A program made the position numbers and the translations under genes. Below the pieces are notes generated by a model that was not told the origin of the DNA, did not search any database, and was given only the letters and a program-made list of their open reading frames with translations. A stretch of 64,000 nt of DNA from assembly GCA_963780865.1 (NCBI GenBank), contig CAWADT010000001.1, positions 1 through 64,000 on the forward strand. Reading direction: 5' to 3'. This stretch comes from FEN-1073 sp963780865 (GTDB lineage: Bacteria; Chloroflexota; Anaerolineae; Anaerolineales; RBG-16-64-43). Shown here one piece after another: positions 17,365 to 26,890 of this stretch (within the stretch, counting starts at the first letter, position 1; every line of letters begins with the position of its first letter).

Positions 17365-18620
17365 GAGGATTCCCCGATCTGCGAGAGTTGATCCATAGCA
17401 GGGGCGAATCCCGGATGCTTGACCAGCGCTTCGCGCCAGTCGTCGATGGCCCCTGTACGGTCGCCCAGTTTCATGCGCGCCATGCCGCGCCAGTACCAGG
17501 ATTCTTCCAGGTTTTCCTGCGCGTACAGGGTGGCATTCGCCAGATCAATCACGTCCTGGTACCTCCCGGCATAGTAATAGGCGAAGTACGGTCCGGTCTG
17601 ATACCACAGGAACCGCCAGGGCAAACCCAGGCTTCGCGCCATATCGTAGTCGAACGCGGCGTCAACGTATTCCAGCAGGCTGACATGGGCCGATCCGATA
17701 TTGAAATACGCAAACGCCAGCCCCTGCCCCGTTAATATTTGAACTTCGCGCAGCGCCAAGTTCAATGTTTCCTCCTGGTTATTGTACAAATCCGCGTCCG
17801 GGCCGAGTATGTCCGTGAGTTCTTTCTCCCGTTCCTTCGGATACACCACCAGATAGATGAAATTAAACGCGCGCCAATCGTAGATCAAGGAATCGTAATC
17901 GACCGAATAATTCGGCCCGCGGTAAGAATCCTGGGTGAGAAAGATGCGCTTATCCTCGTAGTATCCGGTGACAAAGTCGTAATGTCCCATCCAGCCAAGG
18001 TTGTGCTCGGCTACGTCCAATCCTTTTTCGATGATCACCGGAAATCCCCCCGCGATCAGCCGGCGCAGGTCGTCGAGCGTTCCCCCGGTGCGGACGAAGA
18101 TTCCATATTTCGTCTTTTCCAAAACGTATCGTTCTATTTCGTACGGCATGACGTTTTTATCGTCCGGGTTGGGCTTCAGGTAAGAGGCGGTCGTGTACTG
18201 GCTGCCCTCCCAGCCCCAAAAATGCAGCATCATCGAAAGGCTGGCCGGCCCGCAGTTGTTGTATCCCTGCCACTCGTGGCGGTAAAAGGGCAGCACCGCC
18301 GAGACGGGTGTCGGCGCCCGATATTGCGTGGCGGTCGGCGTCACGGTGGGAAGATCCGGCTCGATCGTACCGGGAGTCGGAGAAGGAATCGCGCCGCCGG
18401 CGGCCGCCGCGGTGAGACTGGCTTGCATCATCGCCAGCCGGGCATGATCCGGGGTGGCGATGTTTTGCGGATGCGGATAGAGATATCCGCGGACCTCCGC
18501 CTGGAGTTCGTCCAATCTCCAATAGACCCGATCGTGCACGGCGGGGACCCGATAGAGGAGCAACCCCGCCTCGACCAGACAAATCGCGATCAGGAGGAAG
18601 ACGATAATTTTTTTTCTCAT
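17361..18620 (-). CDS. Membrane-anchored C39-like cysteine peptidase with TPR repeats
   Basis: A 419-residue protein. An N-terminal membrane anchor (residues 4-23) leads a Thr/Pro linker (80-105), then a peptidase C39-like domain (about 108-260). NNCGPASL carries the catalytic cysteine C123; H213 in MGHYDFVTGY and D231 in LTQDSYRG complete the set. The C-terminal third (about 270-410) looks like TPR helices. Lacking a transporter domain, it is not a bacteriocin exporter and more likely a cell-surface peptidase. Its stop overlaps the murJ start by four bases, linking it to envelope growth. Confidence 0.85.
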   Translation of the reverse strand: MRKKIIVFLLIAICLVEAGLLLYRVPAVHDRVYWRLDELQAEVRGYLYPHPQNIATPDHARLAMMQASLTAAAAGGAIPSPTPGTIEPDLPTVTPTATQYRAPTPVSAVLPFYRHEWQGYNNCGPASLSMMLHFWGWEGSQYTTASYLKPNPDDKNVMPYEIERYVLEKTKYGIFVRTGGTLDDLRRLIAGGFPVIIEKGLDVAEHNLGWMGHYDFVTGYYEDKRIFLTQDSYRGPNYSVDYDSLIYDWRAFNFIYLVVYPKEREKELTDILGPDADLYNNQEETLNLALREVQILTGQGLAFAYFNIGSAHVSLLEYVDAAFDYDMARSLGLPWRFLWYQTGPYFAYYYAGRYQDVIDLANATLYAQENLEESWYWRGMARMKLGDRTGAIDDWREALVKHPGFAPAMDQLSQIGESS

Positions 18621-18885
18621 GAGGCGCGACCGATAAAACTCAAAGGCCTCCCGGGATTATACCTTCCGCATGCAAGCCGCCGGCGGTTCCATCCCGCGAG
18701 CGGAGACGAGCTGAGGATTGGATTATTTTTACTATTGGTTTCCGGAGGCGAAGTTCGCAAAGGCTTGTTGGAGGGAAGAAGGAGGATTTTCAACGATTAC
18801 CCTACAGGCTTGTGCGGAGTAACCGGAGAGCGAATCATCCGTCGATGAAAATCGCAGGAAGCGGGGATTTTCCCCCGCCGGAAAA

Positions 18886-19707
18886 TCAACCTTGCGGCGG
18901 GGTTCTACGCACTGCGCCGCAAAATGGGCACTCGGGATTATCGCAAAGCAAGGCCTGCGGATCCTGTCGGATCCAGGCGGCAGCGATGTTCAACAAATCC
19001 CGCAAGGGAATCCGCTGGAGGACGAAGGAACCGATTTTTTCCGAGCGCTCCACGCCCCCCAGCATGGACTCGATCGCGCCAAACCCCCTCGAGCAGCCGG
19101 GGAACACCGGGCACTCCACCACCCCCTTCGGGGTCAGCGCCCACCGGATAAATGGCTTCCGGCCGGCGCGTTGTTCCGCCAAATGCAGCGCCACATTGGC
19201 CGAAGGGTCGGCTCCCAACAGGAGCACGTCGCCGCCGGCCCGGGCCAGTTCGTCGATCGGCGCGAACGGCTCGGCGAGAGTTTGGGTTTCCAGAATTTCC
19301 TTGGCGTTCCAACCGGCGAAGGAAAGAATCGGATGGCTCGACCGCGCCGCCCCGCCCGAGCGCCGGATCGATTCCGCCAGCGGCCCCACGAGCGGTGAAG
19401 CGGGAAGCGACGGCCGGAAAAAATCCGCGTCGACGCTGGCGGCGCTGGCGGCCGGGTACTCCACCGCGTTATCCGCCGGCCCTTCCGCCGGATACACCAT
19501 CGTTTGATAGGTAAACGCGGGCGTGATCACCGCGGCGCAGGAATCCGCAAGCGCCGCGGCCAGCGCGGACACTCCGCCGCGAAGGACCTCCGGTTCGGCC
19601 GCCGGCCCGATCGCAAGAACCCGCGCCCCGCCGTCGATGCCGATCCGCCGCAAGGCGAGCAGGACGTTCCGATATCCGAAAGCTCCCGTTCGATTCCTGG
19701 ATGGCAT
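18886..19707 (-). CDS. AAC(3)-family N-acetyltransferase-like protein
   Basis: A 273-residue protein of the aminoglycoside 3-N-acetyltransferase (Antibiotic_NAT) fold, recognised from VLLALRRIGIDGG, ITPAFTYQ, SPLVGPLAESIRRSGGAARSSHPILSFAGWNA and VLLLGADPSANVALHLAEQRAG. The AAC(3) H-P-x-S-F-A-like motif is present as SHPILSFAG. It is a divergent chromosomal member, so the true substrate may be something other than an aminoglycoside. The tail CDNPECPFCGA has three spaced cysteines, perhaps a zinc site. The 265-base gap upstream (18621-18885 lies downstream) holds no gene. Confidence 0.75.
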   Translation of the reverse strand: MPSRNRTGAFGYRNVLLALRRIGIDGGARVLAIGPAAEPEVLRGGVSALAAALADSCAAVITPAFTYQTMVYPAEGPADNAVEYPAASAASVDADFFRPSLPASPLVGPLAESIRRSGGAARSSHPILSFAGWNAKEILETQTLAEPFAPIDELARAGGDVLLLGADPSANVALHLAEQRAGRKPFIRWALTPKGVVECPVFPGCSRGFGAIESMLGGVERSEKIGSFVLQRIPLRDLLNIAAAWIRQDPQALLCDNPECPFCGAVRRTPPQG

Positions 19708-19741
19708 GCAGGTTTTTTCTACACCGGCGCAGGCATCCCGG

Positions 19742-20584
19742 TCAATCCTTCTCCAGGTTGCTGCGCTTTTTTCCCGTGCCCAATTCCACCGACCGCTGGA
19801 AGGCCGCCCAGACGGCGCGTGAAACGGCTGTGCGGAAGCCTGCTTTTTCCAGATAATACATCGCTTCGGCGGTGGTTCCCCCCGGCGAGGTCACTTGGTT
19901 GCGCAGACGGGCCAGATGCTGCGAGGTATGCATCGCGTAATCCACCGAGCCCTTCACCGTTTGCAGCACCAATTGCTCCGAGAGCTGGCGTGAAAATCCA
20001 AGGTGCACGCCGGCGTCCACCAGCGCCTCCATGAACAGAAAAACATAGGCCGGACCGCTTCCGGATAGCGCCGTGGCCACGTCGAGCAAGTCCTCATCCG
20101 CAACGTATACTTCCACCCCCAGCGCTCCGAGGATCTGTTTGGCCATGCCCTTCTGGGTTTCCGTCACGGAGGGAGAGGAGGTCCAGACGGTCGCTCCCTC
20201 CCCGATCTGGGCGGGCGTGTTCGGCATGGCGCGCACGACGGCGGCATGACCAAGTCCTTCGACGATCCCGCCCAATTTGGCGCCGGCAATGATCGAAAGC
20301 ACAAGCGCTGGTTTCGGGATCCGGTCCTTCAGGGTGGGCAGCACCTCCGGTAAAACCTGCGGCTTGACGGAAAGCACCACCACGTCCGCCCCATCGACCG
20401 CCGCGCGATTGTCGGCGCCGCAGGAGATGCCGTACCGTTCCTTGAGTTCCTGGCCGCGTTCCGGGCGGATATCGGCGGCCGTGATCCGGGCCGGATCCAT
20501 CAACTTCCCGGTCAACAAGCCCTTGATCATCGCCTCGCCCATCACTCCGGAACCGATAAACGCCGCTTTGGATTTCTCCAGCAT
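19742..20584 (-). CDS. proC: Pyrroline-5-carboxylate reductase
   Basis: Last step of proline synthesis: NAD(P)H reduction of 1-pyrroline-5-carboxylate. The 280-residue protein starts MLEKSKAAFIGSGVMGEAM with the GxGxxG nucleotide site; GAGGAGGAAATC lies just upstream of this ATG, so the longer reading to 20833 is rejected. The substrate domain is clear from GSGPAYVFLFMEALVDAGVHLG and the P5CR signature LARLRNQVTSPGGTTAEAMYYLE. Length is typical. It lies 34 bases downstream of the AAC(3)-like gene's start region, on the same strand. Confidence 0.95.
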   Translation of the reverse strand: MLEKSKAAFIGSGVMGEAMIKGLLTGKLMDPARITAADIRPERGQELKERYGISCGADNRAAVDGADVVVLSVKPQVLPEVLPTLKDRIPKPALVLSIIAGAKLGGIVEGLGHAAVVRAMPNTPAQIGEGATVWTSSPSVTETQKGMAKQILGALGVEVYVADEDLLDVATALSGSGPAYVFLFMEALVDAGVHLGFSRQLSEQLVLQTVKGSVDYAMHTSQHLARLRNQVTSPGGTTAEAMYYLEKAGFRTAVSRAVWAAFQRSVELGTGKKRSNLEKD

Positions 20585-20676
20585 GATTTCCTCCTCGAGC
20601 TTTTTTGGTGAATTAGTATTGGCTGGCAAACGTTGTTCCCGGACTTCCCCGTGCTCGCGGAATGAATCTTCCGCGA

Positions 20677-21450
20677 CTATCCGCTGCCCCAATCCCACTC
20701 GCGCAGTCCTTCGAGCGCGGAAAACGCCGTCAGATCCAATTGCACCGGCGTCACCGAGATGAACCCCTCGGACACCGCCCAAAAATCCGAGTCTTCCTCG
20801 GGAACGCCGGTGGGCGGACCACCCCCGATCCAATAATACGGCTTCCCGCGGGGATCCTTCCGCGTGACGAGTTCGTCGCGGTACACCCGCAAACCCTGCC
20901 GGGTGATGCGTACTCCGCGGATTTTTTCCGCCGGCAGGCAGGGCACGTTGATATTGAGCAATATCCCCTTCGGGATTTTCCGCTGAAGCATGTTATGAGA
21001 CGCGCGTGTGGCGAAACGCGCCGCCGCCGTGTAATCGCATCCTTGCTCCGGCTCCGGCACGCACAGGGATATCGAAATGGCGGGCGCGCCGCTGATCACC
21101 GCCTCCATCGCCGCCGTGACGGTTCCTGAATACGTAAGATCGTAGCCCAGGTTGGCTCCGGCATTAATTCCGGAAACGACCAGATCGATATCCCCGGGCA
21201 CCAGACCGAGCATCGCTAGCGCCACGCAATCGGACGGTGCGCCGCTGCAAACGATCACCGCCGATCCGTCCGAGAGCTGGGAATTCCAGGCTCGCAGCGG
21301 CTTATGAAGTGTTTTTACGTGGCCGCCGGCAGACCAGTTGCGCTCCGGAACACACACCGTCACTTTTCCAAGGCTTCGCAGGGCCTGGACGAGCGCGATC
21401 AATCCCGGCGCGTTGATGCCATCGTCGTTGGTGACCAGAATGTGCGTCAT
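20677..21450 (-). CDS. surE: 5'/3'-nucleotidase SurE
   Basis: Metal-dependent nucleoside monophosphatase with a role in stationary-phase survival. The 257-residue protein opens MTHILVTNDDGINAPGL with the metal ligands D9 and D10; other motifs are CVPERNWSAGGH, VVSGINAGANLGYDLTYSGTVTAAMEA and SISL. The start at 21450 matches the family; a longer reading upstream would add sequence that aligns to nothing. It diverges from lipA across a 339-base gap without a recognisable gene. Confidence 0.94.
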   Translation of the reverse strand: MTHILVTNDDGINAPGLIALVQALRSLGKVTVCVPERNWSAGGHVKTLHKPLRAWNSQLSDGSAVIVCSGAPSDCVALAMLGLVPGDIDLVVSGINAGANLGYDLTYSGTVTAAMEAVISGAPAISISLCVPEPEQGCDYTAAARFATRASHNMLQRKIPKGILLNINVPCLPAEKIRGVRITRQGLRVYRDELVTRKDPRGKPYYWIGGGPPTGVPEEDSDFWAVSEGFISVTPVQLDLTAFSALEGLREWDWGSG

Positions 21451-21789
21451 GAGCGCAGTTCGCCTCAACTCGGGACCGGGGGAATGTCCAACCGTTCGAT
21501 CTTCAGGCAAAAACAAATCTATTGTACGCCGGCAGCCCGCCCGTGTAGCTTCACGATCCGGTCCCTCCGGCACCCGGACCGCCCGGAAAATATAGCGCGG
21601 CTCCGATTTTCCGCAGTAAGGCCGGGGCAGGAACTGTTCTTCCGGACATTGTAGCATTGTAATCAATATCTTTAATTGCCGAGATCCGGTCGGCAAGCCG
21701 GATTCTATTTACCGCGACGCTCCTCCATGGCATTGGATTGTCTTCCGAATGAAAGCGCATTACACTGCCGGTGCGAGAAACGAGCCAGC

Positions 21790-22710
21790 ATGCCCGAACC
21801 CATTCGTGATCGAACCCCATTTTCCCAGCGCCCCCAGCGGCGGCCGGATTGGATTCGGCTGGGGAAGCCTTCCGGCGAGTCCGTAAATGCGGTGCGAACG
21901 CTCATGCGCGGCGGAGGCTTGCATACCGTGTGCGAAGAGGCCATGTGTCCCAATCTGGCCGAATGCTGGAACCGTGGAACCGCAACTTTTCTGCTGCTGG
22001 GGAACGTGTGCACCCGCGCCTGCGGGTTTTGCGATATCAAGCACGGGCGCCCTGCGCCGCTCGCGCCCGACGAACCGGATCGCGTGGCAAAGGCCGTCGA
22101 ACACATGCGTCTCCGCCACGTGGTAATCACCTCGGTCAATCGGGACGATCTGGCCGACGGCGGGGCTTCCGTTTTCGCCGGGACGATCCAAAGCGTGCGC
22201 GAACGCGTCCCCGGATGCACCGTGGAAGTGCTCATCCCGGATTTCAAAGGGAAACAGGATGCACTCCGAACCGTGACGGACGCCCGTCCGGACATTCTCA
22301 ATCACAATGTGGAAACGGTGCCGCGCCTTTTCCGGAAAGTTCAACCGCAGGACCGGGTTGAATGGGCGCAGGCTGTGCTACGCGGAGCCAAAAGGATGAA
22401 CCCGGCGCAAACGACGAAATCCGGCATCATGGTCGGCTTGGGGGAGACGTTCGACGAGGTGGTTTCGACCATGCGCGAACTGCGCGCTTGGGAGGTGGAT
22501 ATCCTCACCATCGGCCAATATCTGCAGCCATCGCGCCGGCATCTTCCGGTGGAGCGTTATTATCCTCCGGAGGAATTTGATAAGCTCAAGCGCATCGGCC
22601 TGGAGGAGTTGGAGTTCCGTTGGGTTGAATCCTCCCCCTTGGTGCGGTCTTCCTACCGGGCAGACGAACAAGCCGAGGTGTTGGCTGGAAAAAACAAATT
22701 GACCCCTTAA
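21790..22710 (+). CDS. lipA: Lipoyl synthase
   Basis: Radical SAM enzyme that inserts two sulfurs into octanoyl groups on lipoate-dependent enzymes. In the 306-residue protein the auxiliary cluster cysteines are C48, C53 and C59 (VCEEAMCPNLAECW), and the radical SAM cluster cysteines are C74, C78 and C81 (CTRACGFC). The C-terminal RSS motif (LVRSSYRAD) supplies the serine ligand. The ATG at 21790 gives the expected short N-terminus; no good ribosome site is visible. No lipB lies next to it. Confidence 0.95.
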   Translation: MPEPIRDRTPFSQRPQRRPDWIRLGKPSGESVNAVRTLMRGGGLHTVCEEAMCPNLAECWNRGTATFLLLGNVCTRACGFCDIKHGRPAPLAPDEPDRVAKAVEHMRLRHVVITSVNRDDLADGGASVFAGTIQSVRERVPGCTVEVLIPDFKGKQDALRTVTDARPDILNHNVETVPRLFRKVQPQDRVEWAQAVLRGAKRMNPAQTTKSGIMVGLGETFDEVVSTMRELRAWEVDILTIGQYLQPSRRHLPVERYYPPEEFDKLKRIGLEELEFRWVESSPLVRSSYRADEQAEVLAGKNKLTP

Positions 22711-22981
22711 AAAAAATCTCCGACAATAGTATTGGTTCGAATTTGGATTCTTTTTCGTGGATGAGGACTGGCGTCCCTGGTAACAACAGCATCATTGGCA
22801 GGAACAGATGATCGAAGCCGGGTTTACCCTGCCCTCGCGCCTGCCCTCGCGAAGCGGGGGAAGCGGGGGCCGGCGCGGGTAAAAGTACAGAGCTTTCGAT
22901 CCGGACGGCCACCGACGGTTGAACCTCGTTGCGCTCAACCTTTCACCCGGGGCAACACCCCATGCCGCTACTGCCGCCCGG

Positions 22982-24064
22982 TTACGTCTCCTGCCGCTTG
23001 AGAATCCAAATCACCAGCCCGTACATCAGGACCAGACTCGCCAGGAGCACCCCGAAATCCAATGCCCCGGTGGTCAGCGTAACCGAATTGCTCAGCGATT
23101 GGCTGACGAGATCCGCCAGATAGTAGGTGGGGATCAGCCGGATAACGAAATTAACGGCGGGAGGTATTTGTATCACCGTGAACCAGGTGGGCAAAAGGAG
23201 GAGCAGCAGGAAGATGCTCGACCATGTATTGACCTGCATCGTGGTCTGGAATACGCTTCCCATCAGCAAGCCCACCGAAACCATAAACAGCGCGCCGAGC
23301 ACTACGGCCAATAACGTTAGGGGCCAATTGCCCGTCCATCCGTGGTTGAGGAGCAGTATCGCCGCTGCCCCTACGGCGCTATAGACCAGCCCGGTGAGCG
23401 CCTTCCCCAGCACCACCTCCTGCGGGGTGGCCGGCGAGACGAGCAGAAATTCCATCGTGTGTTTTTCCTTCTCCTCAACCAGCAGCAGCGGAACCACGAA
23501 CGCGCCTGTCATCGCCAGCGACAGCACCAGGAGCAGGATCAGCAAATAGAGATCCACCCGGAAAGTCGTGCCGGTCGGAGAGGCCTCCGCGGCGGAGGGC
23601 TCCGACCAGTTGATCTTGGCCGGAGCGGCCGCCGGATTTAGTGCCCAAACCTGTTCGGTGATCAACCGGCGAACGGCCGTCCGTTGGGCGGTCCCTTTTT
23701 TTAAGTTCAGATAAACCGTCAATTCCGGTTGCCTGCCGGAAGTGATATCCTGGTCGAAATTCGCAGGGATTAAAATCCCCGCCACCGCCGATGCCGCCGT
23801 GGTCGTTTGTTCCTTCAATTGTTCGGCGGAATCCACCATGAGCAATTTAACTTGCGGCTGCGCCAGCAATTGCGATATAAACCGCGACCCGCCCGGATCG
23901 TACACCGCCACCGAGAGGGTGCCCAAATCCGTCGTGCCTGAAAATAAGAGCCGGAAAAGCAACGACATGGCGACCGGTAAAATCAATCCGATCAACAAGT
24001 ACCGGTTTTTTATGGCGTCGCGGACGTCCTTTTGCGTGATTGCAAGCACGATCCGCCCGTTCAT
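22982..24064 (-). CDS. ABC-2 type transporter permease
   Basis: A 360-residue membrane subunit of an ABC exporter. One membrane helix near the N-terminus (about residues 20-40) precedes a large extracytoplasmic part (about 45-180). Five helices follow, with the ABC-2 signature region KEKHTMEFLLVSPATPQEVVLGKAL. Its ATG overlaps the stop of the ATPase gene upstream by four bases (ATGA), which decides the start at 24064. The topology fits NatB/YhgE-like permeases of Na+, drug or lipid efflux systems; the substrate is unknown. Confidence 0.9.
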   Translation of the reverse strand: MNGRIVLAITQKDVRDAIKNRYLLIGLILPVAMSLLFRLLFSGTTDLGTLSVAVYDPGGSRFISQLLAQPQVKLLMVDSAEQLKEQTTTAASAVAGILIPANFDQDITSGRQPELTVYLNLKKGTAQRTAVRRLITEQVWALNPAAAPAKINWSEPSAAEASPTGTTFRVDLYLLILLLVLSLAMTGAFVVPLLLVEEKEKHTMEFLLVSPATPQEVVLGKALTGLVYSAVGAAAILLLNHGWTGNWPLTLLAVVLGALFMVSVGLLMGSVFQTTMQVNTWSSIFLLLLLLPTWFTVIQIPPAVNFVIRLIPTYYLADLVSQSLSNSVTLTTGALDFGVLLASLVLMYGLVIWILKRQET

Positions 24065-24909
24065 TCCGTCAATCCTTTCCCGGTAAGACGGATGAAAATT
24101 TCCTCGAGCGTTGCCTCCGCCGAATGAAGCGTGAGGAGCTCGCCGCGGGCGGCCCATTCCCCGATCTGCCGCCCGTCCGCCGGGTCGTCCAGGCGCAGCG
24201 TCTGTTCGCGCCCGTCCCGGAACACCGCCCGCACCAGGCGCTCCCCATGGGCCACCTTCAAGTTGCGGGGCGTGTCCTGCGCCACAATCCGGCCCTCGTC
24301 GAGGAAGGCGACGGTGTGGCAAAGCTGGTCGGCTTCTTCCATATAATGCGTCGTCAGCAAGACCGTCACCCCCCGCTCCGCCAGCTCCCTCACCAGGCTT
24401 CGGATTTGGCGCGACGCGGCGGGATCCAACCCTTTGGTCGGTTCGTCCAGAAAGAGGATCCGCGGATTGTGGATCAGCGCCCGGGCGATCAACAAACGCT
24501 GTTTCATTCCGTTCGAATAGCTGCGGATGGGGTCGCCGGCCCGATCCCCCAAACCCACCTTCTCCAGCATTTCTTTCACGCGCGCGGCGTCGCAGCCGAA
24601 GAGCCTGGCGGCAAAGAGCAGGTTGTCCCCGCCCGTCATCCGTTCGTATAGATTCTGATATTCGAACACCACGCCAATTTGCGACCGGAGCGCCCCACGC
24701 TCGCGGACCACGTCGTAGCCCGCCACCCTGGCCTGACCCGACGTCGGGTGTAACTGACCGGTGAGCATGCGGATGGAGGTGGTTTTCCCGGCGCCGTTGG
24801 GTCCGAGCAATCCGAAGATTTCCCCTTCGCTCACGGCAAAGGAAACGTCGCGGACGGCCACCCGCCCGTTGAAAGTTCGATTCAAGGAAGTTGTTTCAAT
24901 CGTGTTCAT
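24061..24909 (-). CDS. ABC transporter ATP-binding subunit
   Basis: A 282-residue ATPase partner of the ABC-2 permease downstream. Walker A is LLGPNGAGKTTSIRML (about 41-56), the Q-loop is VVFEYQNLYERMTG, the signature is YSNGMKQRLLIARAL, Walker B is ILFLDEPTKGLD, and the switch histidine is TTHYMEE. Start at 24909 (MNTIETTSLNRTF) is favoured over a longer reading. The C-terminal extension after residue 220 resembles those of NatA/DrrA-type exporters. Confidence 0.93.
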   Translation of the reverse strand: MNTIETTSLNRTFNGRVAVRDVSFAVSEGEIFGLLGPNGAGKTTSIRMLTGQLHPTSGQARVAGYDVVRERGALRSQIGVVFEYQNLYERMTGGDNLLFAARLFGCDAARVKEMLEKVGLGDRAGDPIRSYSNGMKQRLLIARALIHNPRILFLDEPTKGLDPAASRQIRSLVRELAERGVTVLLTTHYMEEADQLCHTVAFLDEGRIVAQDTPRNLKVAHGERLVRAVFRDGREQTLRLDDPADGRQIGEWAARGELLTLHSAEATLEEIFIRLTGKGLTE

Positions 24910-25008
24910 GAAGATTACATTCCCGTGAGGAAATATTGCGGCAAATTCCAGCTTCCCGTCACCGGAAGGGTGCCGGCGGAACATTTCGGCGAAAAGATGT
25001 CACGCGCA

Positions 25009-25879
25009 TTACGATCCCGGTGAGGAAACCGTTGCATAGACCGCCAGGTCGTCGAACCCCACCGAGAGCATCTGGCTCTTTTCGGAATTAACGAACAATC
25101 CCACACCGCCCAACGCGCTGACCGGGTCGTGGTTGGAATACACTTCGGCGCCGTTAACAAAGAATCGGAAATTGGCCCCTTGCAGGAGCACACCGATTTG
25201 ATTTGTCGCGGGCGCCCCCTGCAGCAGCCCAATGGTAGCCTGCCAGCCGCTCGCCCCCTCGAGGGAGTTTCCCCCATAGCGTTCCATGCGCAGTTGCCCT
25301 CGGCAGGTGACGGCATACCGGTAGCTGTGTCCGCCCTGGTTTCGAAAGATGATCCCGAAGGTATCGACCCCCGCGCCGCACAGCATCGTCTGCACCGTGA
25401 CCTCGATATACACATCCGACGGAAAATCCCTTGGCAGGATGGAACTCAACGAGGTATACGGCGTGGCGACCGTAAATACCAGCCATCCGTTCGAGAACGC
25501 GGCCGATCCCGCCTCGGTTTTGGGCAGCGTCCAGCCGGACCGGTTATCGTCCAGCGGATCATAAAAAATCCTCGCACCCGCCGCCGTCGGACGGGCGACC
25601 ATCGGCGTCAGGGTGGCGGTTGGGGCGGGAGTTCTCGGGGGTAACGTTCACAAGGGTCGGCAGGAGCAATCCCAACGGCTGCTCGGCCGTGGGGGTAAGC
25701 GTCTGGGTAAATTGTGTGGTGGGAGCGAGCGGCTCGATCCGGCATCCGGAGAGAAACTCTCCCGCCAGCGCGACGAGCAAAATCATTCCGCTCACCACGC
25801 GCGGCGCTTGCCGCTCCCCGGGATCAGCTTTCTCAGCGGCGCGGACCGGAGGCTGGAATTCGAAACGGGGAAAGCTCAC
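25009..25879 (-). CDS. Lipoprotein with LamG-like beta domain, one frameshift
   Basis: The N-terminal piece (GTG at 25879, overlapping the upstream stop) has a lipoprotein signal ending LSGC, then a Thr/Pro linker. The rest (FYDPLDDNRSGWTL onwards) reads one frame away. Removing one C from a run of five (G5 at 25637-25641 on the plus strand) joins them as TPRTPAPTATLTPM, a typical linker. The domain (VYIEVTVQTMLCGAG, GIIFRNQGGHSYRYAVTCRGQLRMERY, VNGAEVYSNHDP, GGVGLFVNSE) looks like the concanavalin/LamG-like sandwich often annotated as DUF1080-like. It is a paralogue of the next gene upstream; the binding partner is unknown. Confidence 0.7.
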
Positions 25880-26757
25880 GGAAGAATCCAGTACGCCACT
25901 TCACTCACGCGAACCACAAAGTTGGTTGTGTTGACGGATCCAATATCCAACCCGAATAATCCTTGGCCGAAGTCCGGTTCCGTAAGCTCGGTCAGAAAAT
26001 GGCCGTTGGCATACAGCTTCAGGTCGGTTCCTTCCGCTTTGAACCCCATCCGGTTGGACTGGTTGGGTCCCGGGTAAATGAAGTTGCTCTTTTTCCAATC
26101 CTGTAAAAAGTGGAATTTGTTGTCCAGGTCGCTGTTGAAGAAGCCGAAGGAATAATAGCCGTCGCAGGAGAACCGCAGCAGATAGTTGGGATTGTAGGCG
26201 GGGTCTGGAATTCCCACCACCAGGCCGTAGCGGTCGCGGCCCGAACAAGTGTCGGGCGTGGCGGTCATCTCCAGATAGTAATTGGTTAATTTCCAGGCCG
26301 TGCGGGTCCAGCCGTCATATCCATTCGCGTTTTTGGCGATCATGACATAATTGTGGTCGACCAATTCAAAATTGACTGGATCACCAGGAAGGTTGTCCAA
26401 GTACCAATTCGTGGCGTCGGGGAAATCAGTCCGGTAGGAGGGCGTTCCCAGGCTCAGCCGAGGATCGTCCGACGGGGGCGTATTGGTAAGCGTAGGCGAA
26501 GAGGTGGGCGAGATGGATGCGGTCGGAGAAGGCGGGAGCGTTCCGGTCGGGGTGACGCTTGGCAATTGGCCCTCGGGTGTTCCGACGTTCCCCTCCACCG
26601 GTTTGGTTTTTTTCTGTTTGTTTTGAGTGAGGGAGGCCATGGAAGTCAGTTGCTTTGCCACTTCGGTCCCCACCGCGCCGGAAGAGCTGGGCGTCGATCC
26701 CAGGCAGGCAACCGTAAACACCAAACCCAATCCGAGGATCCATATTTTTTTATTCAT
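25876..26757 (-). CDS. Lipoprotein with LamG-like beta domain
   Basis: A 293-residue lipoprotein. The signal peptide MNKKIWILGLGLVFTVAC ends in a reasonable lipobox, so it should be anchored to the outer face of the membrane. A basic patch (NKQKKTKP) and a Ser/Thr/Pro linker (about 55-100) lead to a beta-sandwich domain (about 110-290): NNY-type strands YYLEMTATPDTCSGRDRYGLVVG, YYSFGFFNSD and YANGHFLTELTEPDFGQGLFGLDIG. It shares this layout with the gene downstream, which overlaps by four bases. The pair may have arisen by tandem duplication. Confidence 0.75.
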   Translation of the reverse strand: MNKKIWILGLGLVFTVACLGSTPSSSGAVGTEVAKQLTSMASLTQNKQKKTKPVEGNVGTPEGQLPSVTPTGTLPPSPTASISPTSSPTLTNTPPSDDPRLSLGTPSYRTDFPDATNWYLDNLPGDPVNFELVDHNYVMIAKNANGYDGWTRTAWKLTNYYLEMTATPDTCSGRDRYGLVVGIPDPAYNPNYLLRFSCDGYYSFGFFNSDLDNKFHFLQDWKKSNFIYPGPNQSNRMGFKAEGTDLKLYANGHFLTELTEPDFGQGLFGLDIGSVNTTNFVVRVSEVAYWILP

Positions 26758-26810
26758 GGGACCCGCCCCTCCGATGGAAAAATGGTCTTAATGCGGGCAG
26801 TATAGCACGG

Positions 26811-26839
26811 TTGCGCCGGCGGATCGCCTCTTATAGAAT
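26811..26839 (+). promoter_or_regulatory. Candidate promoter of spoVS
   Basis: TTGCGC at 26811-26816, 17 bases, then TAGAAT at 26834-26839, about 50 bases before the spoVS start. Only four of six -35 bases fit the consensus, so this is a moderate call. Confidence 0.45.
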
Positions 26840-26890
26840 CGATGCAGACGCGAATAGCGCCGGAGGCACGGCCCCCGGAGGAAACAGCCT

